Shown here piece by piece: positions 22,891 through 30,352 of a stretch of DNA of 33,365 nucleotides. The position numbers and the translations under genes are program-made. The first letter of the stretch is position 1. Each line of letters opens with the position of its first letter. The stretch lies in the NCBI GenBank assembly GCA_018816345.1, contig JAHIWG010000009.1:1-33365 (forward strand). Direction: 5' to 3'. The notes below the pieces were generated by a model. It was not told where the DNA came from. It saw only the letters and a program-made list of their open reading frames with translations, and made no database searches. Source of the DNA: Spirochaetota bacterium. GTDB lineage: Bacteria > Spirochaetota > Spirochaetia > Treponematales > UBA12059.

Positions 22891-23077
22891 TTGAAGAGGA
22901 GATGGGTTATCGATACGGCGGAGGCCTCTAGGCCTTCCCCGTCGCGCCCTACTCTACGATCATCGGCTTGGGCACGGATAACTTAAGCGCGTTCCGACAG
23001 GCGGAACGCGTCGAGGGAGTCGCCGATAGGCGAGAGGAGGATCATAGGGCGACGCCGGCTAAGACGGAGATCGAATC
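22891..23077 (+). other. Structured, non-coding leader upstream of the first flaB
   Basis: No credible gene lies in the 373-base gap between the lipase start and flaB. This part holds three local inverted repeats: AGGCC/GGCCT (22922-22926/22931-22935); a 9-bp stem CGCGTTCCG/CGGAACGCG with a 5-nt loop (22988-22996/23002-23010); and TCGCC/GGCGA with a GATA loop (23020-23024/23029-23033). They suggest a folded 5' untranslated region. A GAGGAGG string at 23034-23040 has no start codon after it. Confidence 0.45.
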
Positions 23078-23115
23078 GCGGGACAAGGATGCCCCGCTTC
23101 TAGACTCAAGGAGGA
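23078..23115 (+). promoter_or_regulatory. Probable CsrA-binding hairpin plus Shine-Dalgarno of the first flaB
   Basis: GCGGG (23078-23082) pairs with CCCGC (23093-23097); inside, C84-G91 can also pair, leaving AAGGAT as the loop. The loop region ACAAGGATG matches the core of the known CsrA consensus (ACARGGAUG). A second GGA lies in the Shine-Dalgarno AAGGAGG (23108-23114), 23 nt downstream. Two GGA sites at this spacing, one over the ribosome site, are the usual CsrA repression layout. Confidence 0.6.
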
Positions 23116-23119
23116 AGTC

Positions 23120-23980
23120 ATGATCATCAACCACAACATCAGCGCTATGTACGCCAACCGCCAGCTCGGCGTCAACGGTCTTTCCGTGGACAAGAGCATG
23201 GAGAAGCTCGCCTCGGGCCTGCGCGTGAACCGCGCCGGGGACGACGCGTCGGGCCTCGCGGTCTCGGAGAAGATGCGTTCCCAGATCCGCGGCCTGAATC
23301 AGGCCTCGAAGAACGCCGCGAACGGCGTATCGTTCATCCAGACCACCGAGGGCTACCTCCAGGAGAGCCAGGATATACTCCAGAGGCTCAGGGAGCTCTC
23401 TATCCAGGCCGCCAACGGAATCTACACCGCGGAAGACCGCATGCAGATCCAGGTCGAGGTCTCCCAGCTCGTCGACGAGATAGACCGCATCGCCAGCCAC
23501 GCTCAGTTCAACGGGATGAACCTCCTGACCGGGCGATACGCCCGCGAGGACGGCGAGAACCTCATCACCGGTTCGATGTGGTTCCACATCGGCGCCAACA
23601 TGGACCAGCGCGAGCGCGTGTACATAGGCACGATGACCGCCAAGGGACTAGGCGTCAAGCAGATCGGTAGCGAGGAGATCGTGTCGCTGGCCTCCCCGGA
23701 CGGCGCGAACAGGACCATCGGGGTCCTCGACGAGGCCCTGAAGAAGGTCAATAAGCAGCGAGCCGACCTCGGCGCCTACCAGAACAGGCTAGAGCACGCG
23801 GTCCGCGGCATAGATATCGGCGCTGAGAACCTCCAGGCCGCCGAGAGCCGCATCCGCGATACCGACATGGCGTCCGAGATGGTCCGGTACACCAAGGACA
23901 GGATCCTGGTCCAGGCCTCCAGCGCAATGCTCGCCCAGGCCAACCAGAAAACCGCGTCCGTCTTGCAGTTGCTCCAGTAA
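23120..23980 (+). CDS. flaB: Flagellar filament core protein FlaB
   Basis: A 286-residue flagellin forming the core of the periplasmic flagellar filament. The N-terminal helix region [14 protein letters not shown], the stretch [20 protein letters not shown] and the C-terminal [13 protein letters not shown] are the conserved D0/D1 segments. The middle is short, as in spirochaete FlaB, which lack the large variable D2/D3 domains. There is no signal peptide; it is exported by the flagellar type III apparatus. AAGGAGG is 5 nt before the ATG. It has its own leader with a candidate sigma-28 promoter and a CsrA-type hairpin. It is similar to the next gene along its length, the product of an old duplication. 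Confidence 0.97.
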   Translation: MIINHNISAMYANRQLGVNGLSVDKSMEKLASGLRVNRAGDDASGLAVSEKMRSQIRGLNQASKNAANGVSFIQTTEGYLQESQDILQRLRELSIQAANGIYTAEDRMQIQVEVSQLVDEIDRIASHAQFNGMNLLTGRYAREDGENLITGSMWFHIGANMDQRERVYIGTMTAKGLGVKQIGSEEIVSLASPDGANRTIGVLDEALKKVNKQRADLGAYQNRLEHAVRGIDIGAENLQAAESRIRDTDMASEMVRYTKDRILVQASSAMLAQANQKTASVLQLLQ

Positions 23981-24003
23981 GGGGTTATACTCTTAATCGA
24001 TCG

Positions 24004-24044
24004 GGCGGCGGGCCCTCAAGGCTCGCCGCCGCAGGTCGTTCTTT
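24004..24044 (+). terminator. Hairpin between the two flaB genes
   Basis: GGCGGCGGGC (24004-24013) pairs with GCTCGCCGCC (24021-24030) over 10 bp with one G-U, 7-nt loop. The following bases are only partly T-rich (GTTCTTT), so this may be an attenuator or 3' stabiliser rather than a full terminator. TTGACA occurs at 24043-24048 without a matching -10. Confidence 0.4.
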
Positions 24045-24182
24045 GACAAATACCCTCGTGCGTATGCCGGCGGAGACGCCAGCCCCCTAGCGGGGACTGG
24101 TATCCCCGCCGTATGGGGCACGAACGGACGGGAACGGGCGCGAGAACACGAACTCCCGGCCCCAACGCCATACGCGCGGGAC

Positions 24183-24223
24183 GCGCGGCAAGGAATGCCG
24201 CGCAGTGAGTCCTGCAAGGAGGG
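24183..24223 (+). promoter_or_regulatory. Probable CsrA-binding hairpin plus Shine-Dalgarno of the second flaB
   Basis: A perfect 7-bp stem, GCGCGGC (24183-24189) with GCCGCGC (24197-24203), displays AAGGAAT as its loop. The Shine-Dalgarno AGGAGGG (24217-24223) holds a second GGA 26 nt downstream. Stem-loop GGA and ribosome-site GGA again form the paired CsrA layout. Upstream, CGGGGA/TCCCCG forms another small stem near 24093-24110. Confidence 0.6.
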
Positions 24224-24227
24224 TCAT

Positions 24228-25076
24228 ATGATAATTAACCACAACATGAGCGCAATGTACGCCAACAGAGCGTTGGGCGTTACGCAAACCGAGCTCAACA
24301 AGAATATGGAGAAGCTCGCTTCCGGCCAGCGCATCAACCGCGCCGGGGACGACGCTTCGGGCCTCGCGGTCTCCGAGAAGCTGCGCGGACAGATCCGCGG
24401 CCTGGGACAGGCTCAGCGTAATATCGAGAACGGCGTGTCCTTCATCCAGACCACCGAGGGCTACCTCCAGGAGACGCAGGACATCCTGCACCGAGTACGC
24501 GAGCTGGCCGTACAGTCGGCCAACGGCATCTACACCGCCGAGGACCGCATGCAGATCCAGGTCGAGGTTTCCCAGCTCGTCGACGAGGTGAACCGCATCG
24601 CCAGCCACGCCCAGTTCAACGGCATGAACATCCTGACCGGACGCTTCTCCAAGGAAGGCGGCCAGATCATGCAGCTGCAGGTCGGCGCCAACATGGACCA
24701 GAACGAGCGGCTCTTCATCGGTACGATGACGGCTCAGGCTCTCGGCCTCCAGGGCGCGCAGGGCACCGCGGAGATGATCTCCATATCCACGCCGGATAGC
24801 GCCAACCAGGCTATCGGCAATCTCGACGCCGCGCTGAAGTCGGTATCGAAGCAGCGCGCCGACCTCGGCGCCTACCAGAACCGCTTCGAGATGGCCTCCA
24901 AGGGCGTCGCTATAGCCGCCGAGAATCTACAGGCCGCCGAGAGCCGCATCCGCGACACCGACATGGCCTCGCAGATGGTCGATTACGTAAAGAACCAGAT
25001 CCTGACGCAGGCCGGCGGAGCTATGCTCGCCCAGGCCAACACCAGGACCCAGTCGGTCATGCAGCTGTTGGGTTAA
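24228..25076 (+). CDS. flaB: Flagellar filament core protein FlaB (second copy)
   Basis: A 282-residue core flagellin closely related to the preceding one. It has the same N-terminus ([14 protein letters not shown]), the same [14 protein letters not shown] block and the same C-terminal I-R-D-T-D-M-A helix, but differs in the central loop ([12 protein letters not shown] instead of the longer version in copy one). The ATG at 24228 is fixed by the Shine-Dalgarno and by alignment; the open frame extends 11 codons upstream. Spirochaetes assemble filaments from several FlaB isoforms, so both copies are probably used together. It is separated from copy one by a 247-nt gap holding two hairpins. Confidence 0.97.
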   Translation: MIINHNMSAMYANRALGVTQTELNKNMEKLASGQRINRAGDDASGLAVSEKLRGQIRGLGQAQRNIENGVSFIQTTEGYLQETQDILHRVRELAVQSANGIYTAEDRMQIQVEVSQLVDEVNRIASHAQFNGMNILTGRFSKEGGQIMQLQVGANMDQNERLFIGTMTAQALGLQGAQGTAEMISISTPDSANQAIGNLDAALKSVSKQRADLGAYQNRFEMASKGVAIAAENLQAAESRIRDTDMASQMVDYVKNQILTQAGGAMLAQANTRTQSVMQLLG

Positions 25077-25149
25077 TGAAACCGTTCTGCGATTCGTAGC
25101 GGAGAGCTTCCTGGACGTCGTCTTTCCGCGACGGGTTTCTATGCGACAG

Positions 25150-25188
25150 GAGGGGAGGGATCGCGCCCTCTCCCCTTCACTTTACTAG
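25150..25188 (+). terminator. Possible terminator after the second flaB
   Basis: G-rich AGGGGAGGG (from 25151) faces CCCTCTCCCC (25166-25175) across a short loop, with a bulge, followed by TTCACTTTACT. It is 75 nt beyond the stop and would separate flagellin expression from flaG-fliD. Confidence 0.4.
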
Positions 25189-25232
25189 TTAGGCCGCGCA
25201 GTCGCGACGCCAGCGCGTCCCGGCGACGCGGT

Positions 25233-25251
25233 CGTTCCGATAGGAGGAACG
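25233..25251 (+). promoter_or_regulatory. Hairpin holding the flaG Shine-Dalgarno in its loop
   Basis: CGTTCC (25233-25238) pairs with GGAACG (25246-25251), loop GATAGGA. The Shine-Dalgarno AGGAGG (25242-25247) runs from the loop into the 3' arm. An AGGA in a hairpin loop at the ribosome site is a plausible CsrA target, matching the two flaB leaders. Confidence 0.5.
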
Positions 25252-25252
25252 T

Positions 25253-25585
25253 ATGTCGATCGACGTTTCTGCCGTTAGCGCGCTTCCCGGCGCGCTTTCA
25301 GCCAAGCCGCAGGATATCGCGCCCCAACGCGCGCAGCGCGTCGACGTGATGAGGACGGAACCGCCCGTGTCGATGGACGCCATCCTCGGAGAACTCGTCG
25401 ACGTGAGCGCCGCCTTCAACAAGAGGCTATCGTTCAGCATCAACGAGAAGCTCGACCAAGTCGTCGTCAAGGTAATCGATACCGACACCGATAAGGTTAT
25501 TAGGGAAATTCCGCCCACCGAGCTCCAGCACGTCCATGAGCGTATCAAGGAGGTACTCGGCATCCTGTTCGACGAGAGGGCGTGA
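25253..25585 (+). CDS. flaG: Flagellar protein FlaG
   Basis: A 110-residue FlaG-family protein. The conserved C-terminal half reads F-S-I-N-E-K-L-D-Q-V-V-V-K-V-I-D, then D-K-V-I-R-E-I-P-P-T-E-L, the family signature; the N-terminal half is variable and low complexity. FlaG proteins influence filament length in several bacteria; the mechanism is unclear. AGGAGG lies 5 nt before the ATG but within a hairpin. fliD begins 25 nt after the stop, so the two are almost certainly co-transcribed. Confidence 0.9.
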   Translation: MSIDVSAVSALPGALSAKPQDIAPQRAQRVDVMRTEPPVSMDAILGELVDVSAAFNKRLSFSINEKLDQVVVKVIDTDTDKVIREIPPTELQHVHERIKEVLGILFDERA

Positions 25586-25610
25586 CCCGGAAGGAAGGCC
25601 TCTAGGCCCT

Positions 25611-27614
25611 ATGTCGGACATCAGCATCCCAGGCGTCTCGAGCAAGTACCAGACTCAGAAACTCGTCGAGGACCTCATGAAGGTCGAGCGCATACCCGTT
25701 ACGCGCGCCGAGGAGCGGCTGAAGCAGATCCAGCTCCAGAAGACGACCTGGCTAGACCTCAATCGCCGCCTATCGTCCCTAAGGGAAAGCTCGCGGTCCC
25801 TTTTCTCGTTCCAGAATCCCTTCAACGAGCGTAGCGCGACGTCGAGCGACGAGTCCGTCCTTACCGGTACCGCCACGAGGGAAGCGATAGAGGAAACCAA
25901 GGCCTTTACCGTAAAGCGTATCGCCTCGGCGGACCGTTTCATGTCCGATCCTATCGCCGCCGATATGAGGGTCTCTTCAGGCAACTACACGCTCACCGTC
26001 GGGGAATCGTCCGTAAAGCTATCGTTCGGCGGGGGCTCCCTCAAGGAATTCGTCGACGCCCTCAACCGGAAGGGCGGAGAGACGGTACGCGCGCAGCTTA
26101 TATCTGTCCGCTCCGACTCCCGGGTACTCGTCGTGGAATCGCTAAGGACCGGCGAGAAGAACCGGCTCGCCTTCGCGGGCGACGCGGAGGGATTGGCGCT
26201 TTCCGTCGGGCTGGTGGAGAGGGCGAGCTCCTCGAGGAAGGACCTGCCGGCCGACGCGCCCAGCCGGTTCGAGAAGCCCCTGGACCCGGCCAAGGCCTTC
26301 GTAAAGGACGGGGCGCTCTACGTCGCCCCCGGGGCCGAGGCGGCCTTGAGGCTTCCGTCGCCCTCCCCCTCCTCCGGGCTAGTACTGGAGCTCGAGCTCG
26401 AGCTGGCCGATCGCGCCGCCGGCGCCTCAGCGGAGGAAGGCCCTCCGCCGGGTCCGGCCATCCCGCCGACCGGTACGATGGAATACGAGGGCATACGCAT
26501 AGAGAGCGCGCCGTCGGAGGCTTCCCTACCCGCCTGGGTCCCGCCGCCCGTGCCTCCCAGGAAAGACGATCTCGCACCGCTCTACCTCATCGACGGCTCT
26601 GGCCGGCCGATTCCCCTGCCCGCCGTCGCGCCTGGAAACGGATTCAAGACAATAACGGTGCCGCTCGAGGCGTACCTCGACTCGTTCGCCGGGCTAGGCG
26701 TCAGGAACGGCAATACCGACAGGGACGTGAGGGTCAAGTCGGCCCGCGTTTTCGACCCGACCGAGACGGCGGGTTTCAGGCCCAAGAATCCAGTGCAGAC
26801 GGCCGGCGACGCAGTCGTCTCCATGGACGGCATCGAGATACGGCGCCCCGAAAACGCCATTTCCGACCTGGTGCCGGGGCTCACCGTCAACCTATGGCAG
26901 CCGTCGGAAGAGGCCGTCAGGCTCAAGATCGAGCCCAACCGGGAACTGGTCAAGGATTCCCTGATAGAGCTCGTCGGCAACTATAATAGGCTGATGGCCG
27001 AGCTTAATATACTGGCTAGGAATGACGAGAAGATACTCTCCGAGATTTCCTATTTCACCGACGACGAGAAGAAGAGATACGAGGAGCGCCTCGGGCTATT
27101 CCAGGGCGACACCACCCTTTCCCAGCTCAGGACGGTCCTCCAAAGAACGATGATGGACGCCTACCCTACGGGCGGCGGGTCGGACCAGCTCGCGGCATTC
27201 GGCATCTCGACCGATTCCAGGCGGGGGGGCTCCTACGACGCCTCGCGGCTGCGCGGATATATAGAGATAGACGAGTCGGCCCTCGACAAGGCCCTCCTCG
27301 AGAGCTTCCCCCGAGTAAAGGACCTGTTCGGCTTCGATACCGACGGCGACCTGCTTATTGATTCCGGGGCCGCGTTCAGGCTCGATACCATGATGAAGGC
27401 CTACGTGGAGACCGGCGGGATAGTCTCGATACGCACGAGGACCCTCGACGACCAGGAAACCAGGCAGAAGAAGGAAATCGATACCTTGGAGACCCAGCTC
27501 GTCCGCAAGGAGGCCGACTTGAAGCGGAAGTACGGCCTCATGGAGAGCGCGCTGGGGCAGATGGAGAAGTCGTCCAGCGCCTGGGACAATTTCAATAGCG
27601 GGCAAAGCAAGTAG
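25611..27614 (+). CDS. fliD: Flagellar filament cap protein FliD
   Basis: A 667-residue filament cap that folds flagellin at the growing tip. The N-terminus S-D-I-S-I-P-G-V-S-S-K-Y-Q-T-Q-K-L-V shows the FliD signature, and the C-terminal third contains the conserved L-V-G-N-Y-N-R-L-M-A-E-L-N block, D-S-G-A-A-F-R-L and a terminal coiled coil. It is longer than the roughly 450-500 residues of enteric FliD because of a central expansion (about residues 240-400) with a Pro-rich linker, a feature I associate with treponemal FliD. I chose ATG 25611 by homology; the frame is open 25 codons earlier, overlapping flaG. Its AAGGA ribosome site lies 15 nt from the ATG with a small GGCC-TCTA-GGCC hairpin between them. 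Confidence 0.93.
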   Translation: MSDISIPGVSSKYQTQKLVEDLMKVERIPVTRAEERLKQIQLQKTTWLDLNRRLSSLRESSRSLFSFQNPFNERSATSSDESVLTGTATREAIEETKAFTVKRIASADRFMSDPIAADMRVSSGNYTLTVGESSVKLSFGGGSLKEFVDALNRKGGETVRAQLISVRSDSRVLVVESLRTGEKNRLAFAGDAEGLALSVGLVERASSSRKDLPADAPSRFEKPLDPAKAFVKDGALYVAPGAEAALRLPSPSPSSGLVLELELELADRAAGASAEEGPPPGPAIPPTGTMEYEGIRIESAPSEASLPAWVPPPVPPRKDDLAPLYLIDGSGRPIPLPAVAPGNGFKTITVPLEAYLDSFAGLGVRNGNTDRDVRVKSARVFDPTETAGFRPKNPVQTAGDAVVSMDGIEIRRPENAISDLVPGLTVNLWQPSEEAVRLKIEPNRELVKDSLIELVGNYNRLMAELNILARNDEKILSEISYFTDDEKKRYEERLGLFQGDTTLSQLRTVLQRTMMDAYPTGGGSDQLAAFGISTDSRRGGSYDASRLRGYIEIDESALDKALLESFPRVKDLFGFDTDGDLLIDSGAAFRLDTMMKAYVETGGIVSIRTRTLDDQETRQKKEIDTLETQLVRKEADLKRKYGLMESALGQMEKSSSAWDNFNSGQSK

Positions 27615-27633
27615 CGCGTAGCGCGAGGAGCGT

Positions 27634-28503
27634 ATGATGGTTTTTACGTTGAACGGAACGGCGGCCTCGGTCGAGCTAGAGGGCCGTACGATAGGCGATA
27701 TTCTCGCGGAGCTCGACGAGCGAGCGGAGGCCATGGGCTCGATAATCGTCGAGGTCGCGATAAACGGCGCGCCGCTCAGCCCCGACGAGCTGGCCGAGGC
27801 CTCGAACGGCGACGCCTCCGGCGAGGGTACCGTCGGCCTCGTCGCCGAGCCCGCGGCCGACCTCAAGGCCCGCGGGCTGGAGACGCTCCTCGAGCTGGTG
27901 GGCGCTGCGGCCGAGGCCGCGGGCTCCGGCGACGCGGATGCCGTACTGGCGGCGAGCGACGCCTGGGCCGCCTATAGGCGGTCGTTCGGGGGGCTGTTCT
28001 CCGCGGAAGAGGCTTCGTTCGTCGACGCCTTCGGGGAACGCCTCTCGGGAGGCCGCCCGGAGGCGGACTTGGCGCAGCTGGCCGAGAGCCTCTCGGCGTT
28101 CTTCGGCGAGCGCCTCGCGGAGCTACGCGATCCGGCGGCGGCCATGGAGGCGGCGGCCCGCGTCTTCGACGCCATCAAGGACGACCTTTCCGAGGTCCCC
28201 GTGCGCCTGCAGACGGGCAAGGACGCCGCGGCGATGCGGACCATGGTCGTCGCCGTGGAGCTTATCAACAAGACTGTCAGGATCATGCCGGAATTCATCA
28301 GGACCGCCTCCGGACTGCCGCTCGAGGTCGACGGGGTCGCCATGCCCGAGTTCTACGGCCAGCTCAACGAGGTCTTAAGGGAGCTCGCCCAGGCCTTCGA
28401 GAGCAAGGACGGCGTCCTCATAGGGGACATCGCTGAGTACGAGATACGCCCGAGGCTCGACTCGTTCTATTCCGCCGTCAGGGCGGCGGCGGGCGCGCCG
28501 TGA
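27634..28503 (+). CDS. Conserved-position protein between fliD and PilZ, unknown function
   Basis: A 289-residue acidic, Ala/Glu/Leu-rich, mostly helical protein with no signal peptide or membrane segment. Residues 1-45 (V-F-T-L-N-G-T-A-A-S-V-E-L) look like a small beta start; the rest is predicted helix bundle. I do not recognise the family. It lies 19 nt after fliD, where many bacteria place the export chaperones fliS or fliT, so a chaperone or filament-assembly role is a reasonable guess. Its TGA overlaps the GTG of the PilZ gene, so the two are coupled. Confidence 0.7.
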   Translation: MMVFTLNGTAASVELEGRTIGDILAELDERAEAMGSIIVEVAINGAPLSPDELAEASNGDASGEGTVGLVAEPAADLKARGLETLLELVGAAAEAAGSGDADAVLAASDAWAAYRRSFGGLFSAEEASFVDAFGERLSGGRPEADLAQLAESLSAFFGERLAELRDPAAAMEAAARVFDAIKDDLSEVPVRLQTGKDAAAMRTMVVAVELINKTVRIMPEFIRTASGLPLEVDGVAMPEFYGQLNEVLRELAQAFESKDGVLIGDIAEYEIRPRLDSFYSAVRAAAGAP

Positions 28504-29606
28504 CCTCGCCGTCGGACTCGCGCTACCTGCTCGCGCAGATCACCTACTGGAAAGAGACGGACCCCGCCGATACGAGGAATTTCCTCCTGATCGTCGGCGG
28601 CATCATCCTCTTCTCCGTGGCCTATTCGCTCATCAAGCGCATCTCCTCGGGCAAGGGCCTATCCTTAGGGCCGAAGCCGTCTCAGGGATTCAGCCGCAGC
28701 GCCTTCAGGCGCAGGGCCGAGGACTTCGGCTTCTCCACCGGGGAGGCCGAATTCCTGGAGTACTACGCGAGGAAGCTGGGAGCGACGAGCCCTCAGGCGG
28801 TATTCGGCGGGAAGTCGCAGCTGGACGCCTTCATACGCAGCGCGTTCAAGTATATCGAGCGCCACGCCGACACCGAGGAGCTAGCCGAGGAGCAGAAGCA
28901 CCGGCTCTTCATCATCCGCGAGGCGCTCGGGGCCAGGACCAACTCCGGCGCGTCGCCGCGATCGTCGCGGCAGCTCAAGCCCAAGACGCCGCTCTCGATC
29001 GTGACCGCCAAGGAATCGCACTACTCCACCATCCTCGTCGTGAACGAGACCAAGGCGATGTACCTCGAGCCGGCCCTTGACGCTTTCGGGGCGCCCATAC
29101 GCATACCGTTCGGCGCCCGCCTTACGCTCTATTTCTATTCCGGCAACCACGTCGGCTATAGCTTCCAGTCGCGCTCCCGCGGCATGGTCGACATAGACGG
29201 GAAGAAATTCCTGTCCATCTCCCATAGCGACAAGATAAAGCCGCTCCCGGCGAGGCGGCACCAGCGTAGCGAGGTCCGCATCTCCGGCCGCTTCTATCTG
29301 GTGCACGTGCGCGCGGCGCGTGACAAGGGCAAGGTCGTGAAGACGGTACAGGTCGAGCGCGCGGCCGTCGCGGGGATCATCATCGACCTTTCGGGCGGGG
29401 GGCTTTCCATGCAGACGATGAGCCCGGCCAACGTCGGCGAATTCGTGAAGGTGGAATTCGACCTGGGATCCGGATCAAGGTCGGCCTACGCCTCGGTGGT
29501 CAGGGTAAGCAAGACGAGGACGGGAGCGCTGATGCACATGAAATTCGTCAAGGCCTCCAGGAAGACCGTCAACGAGATACGCGCCGTGGTCTACGGCTAC
29601 GATTGA
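28500..29606 (+). CDS. Membrane-anchored PilZ domain protein (c-di-GMP receptor)
   Basis: A 368-residue protein with one transmembrane helix (about residues 27-46), a helical charged region (60-145), a YcgR-N-like beta region (about 160-250), and a C-terminal PilZ domain. The c-di-GMP binding motifs are intact: R252-R-H-Q-R256 (RxxxR) and D296-L-S298-G-G-G301 (DxSxxG). By analogy with YcgR/FlgZ it should adjust motor or filament behaviour when c-di-GMP is high. It starts with GTG overlapping the previous stop. An HD-GYP gene lies four genes downstream, so signal receptor and a probable degrading enzyme share the locus. Confidence 0.9.
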   Translation: MTSPSDSRYLLAQITYWKETDPADTRNFLLIVGGIILFSVAYSLIKRISSGKGLSLGPKPSQGFSRSAFRRRAEDFGFSTGEAEFLEYYARKLGATSPQAVFGGKSQLDAFIRSAFKYIERHADTEELAEEQKHRLFIIREALGARTNSGASPRSSRQLKPKTPLSIVTAKESHYSTILVVNETKAMYLEPALDAFGAPIRIPFGARLTLYFYSGNHVGYSFQSRSRGMVDIDGKKFLSISHSDKIKPLPARRHQRSEVRISGRFYLVHVRAARDKGKVVKTVQVERAAVAGIIIDLSGGGLSMQTMSPANVGEFVKVEFDLGSGSRSAYASVVRVSKTRTGALMHMKFVKASRKTVNEIRAVVYGYD

Positions 29607-29621
29607 CGGCACGGGCCTTAC

Positions 29622-29657
29622 TTGACCGCGCGCGGCTCGGCACATACAATTTAGCCC
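29622..29657 (+). promoter_or_regulatory. Strong promoter, leaderless configuration, for the 86-residue gene and tsaEB
   Basis: TTGACC (29622-29627), exactly 17 nt, TACAAT (29645-29650), then 7 nt to the ATG at 29658. No Shine-Dalgarno is present. Transcription should start on or next to the A of the ATG. Confidence 0.65.
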
Positions 29658-29918
29658 ATGAAGATAGTCGACCTCACCAATATTCTGCGTAAAGAGACGC
29701 ACATCTATTACCGTAGGGAATTCAAGGCGGACGCCGTCATAGAGATAATGCAGCAGACGAAGAGCGTCCCGGTGGAATTCGTGCTCGAGCACAAGCCTAC
29801 GGGGAACGTCGACGTCAGCGCAACGATAATAGACGACCTCGATTACCCGGTCATGCCTATAGTCGCGATGCTCAAGACCCATATCGCCGAGCTGGACAAG
29901 CGCGGGGCCCTCCCCTGA
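29658..29918 (+). CDS. Small protein of unknown function at the head of the tsaE-tsaB run
   Basis: An 86-residue soluble protein that I do not recognise as a named family. It has mixed alpha/beta character, with V-P-V-E-F-V-L-E-H-K-P-T-G and V-D-V-S-A-T-I-I-D-D-L-D-Y-P as probable strands and a final helix. The start codon lies directly at the predicted transcript end, and the stop is 5 nt before the tsaE GTG. A hypothetical gene in this position also occurs in other treponemes as far as I recall. Codon use is like its neighbours, supporting a real gene. Confidence 0.75.
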   Translation: MKIVDLTNILRKETHIYYRREFKADAVIEIMQQTKSVPVEFVLEHKPTGNVDVSATIIDDLDYPVMPIVAMLKTHIAELDKRGALP

Positions 29919-29923
29919 TCCTC

Positions 29924-30352
29924 GTGGCCTGTCCCGACGTCGCGTCTACCGAGGCTCTCGGCGAGCGGATCGGCAGGGCGGCCGTGGCCCGGACGGTGAT
30001 TGCGTTCCGAGGCGGCCTGGGCGCGGGCAAGACGGCCATGTGCCGCGGCATAGCCAGGGGGCTCGGCGTCGCGGAGCCTGTGACGAGCCCTACCTATACG
30101 CTCATAAACGAGTACTCGGGCGCCCTGCCCTTCTATCATTTCGACGCGTACCGCCTCTCGTCGGCGGAGGAGCTTAATCAGCTGGACGCGTCGCGCTATT
30201 TCTACGGCGACGGCGTCTGCGCCGTCGAGTGGAGCGAGCGCGTCTCCGAGGCGATACCCGATAGCGCCGTCGTCGTCGAGCTCATCCCCGAGGACGACGG
30301 GTCGAGGACCGTACGGATACAGGGTTCGCCTATCGAGGAGGCCCTGTCGTGA
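29924..30352 (+). CDS. tsaE: tRNA threonylcarbamoyladenosine synthesis ATPase TsaE
   Basis: A 142-residue P-loop ATPase of the TsaE/YjeE family. It regulates the TsaB-TsaD complex that makes N6-threonylcarbamoyladenosine at position 37 of ANN-decoding tRNAs. The Walker A motif G-G-L-G-A-G-K-T is at about residues 30-37; V-T-S-P-T-Y-T-L-I-N-E-Y and Y-H-F-D-A-Y-R-L are the family's switch and Walker B regions; C-A-V-E-W-S-E-R is the conserved tail motif. The start is GTG, 5 nt after the small gene. Its TGA overlaps the GTG of tsaB, so the two subunits are translated together. Confidence 0.95.
   Translation: MACPDVASTEALGERIGRAAVARTVIAFRGGLGAGKTAMCRGIARGLGVAEPVTSPTYTLINEYSGALPFYHFDAYRLSSAEELNQLDASRYFYGDGVCAVEWSERVSEAIPDSAVVVELIPEDDGSRTVRIQGSPIEEALS

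Noticed and set aside
22960-22990. TTGGGCACGG-like string considered as a sigma-54 promoter for flaB
   Set aside because: The GG to GC spacing does not fit the -24/-12 rule.
23022-23029. GCCGATAG considered as a sigma-28 -10 box close to flaB
   Set aside because: No TAAA-like -35 at the correct distance, and the bases are part of a TCGCC/GGCGA palindrome.
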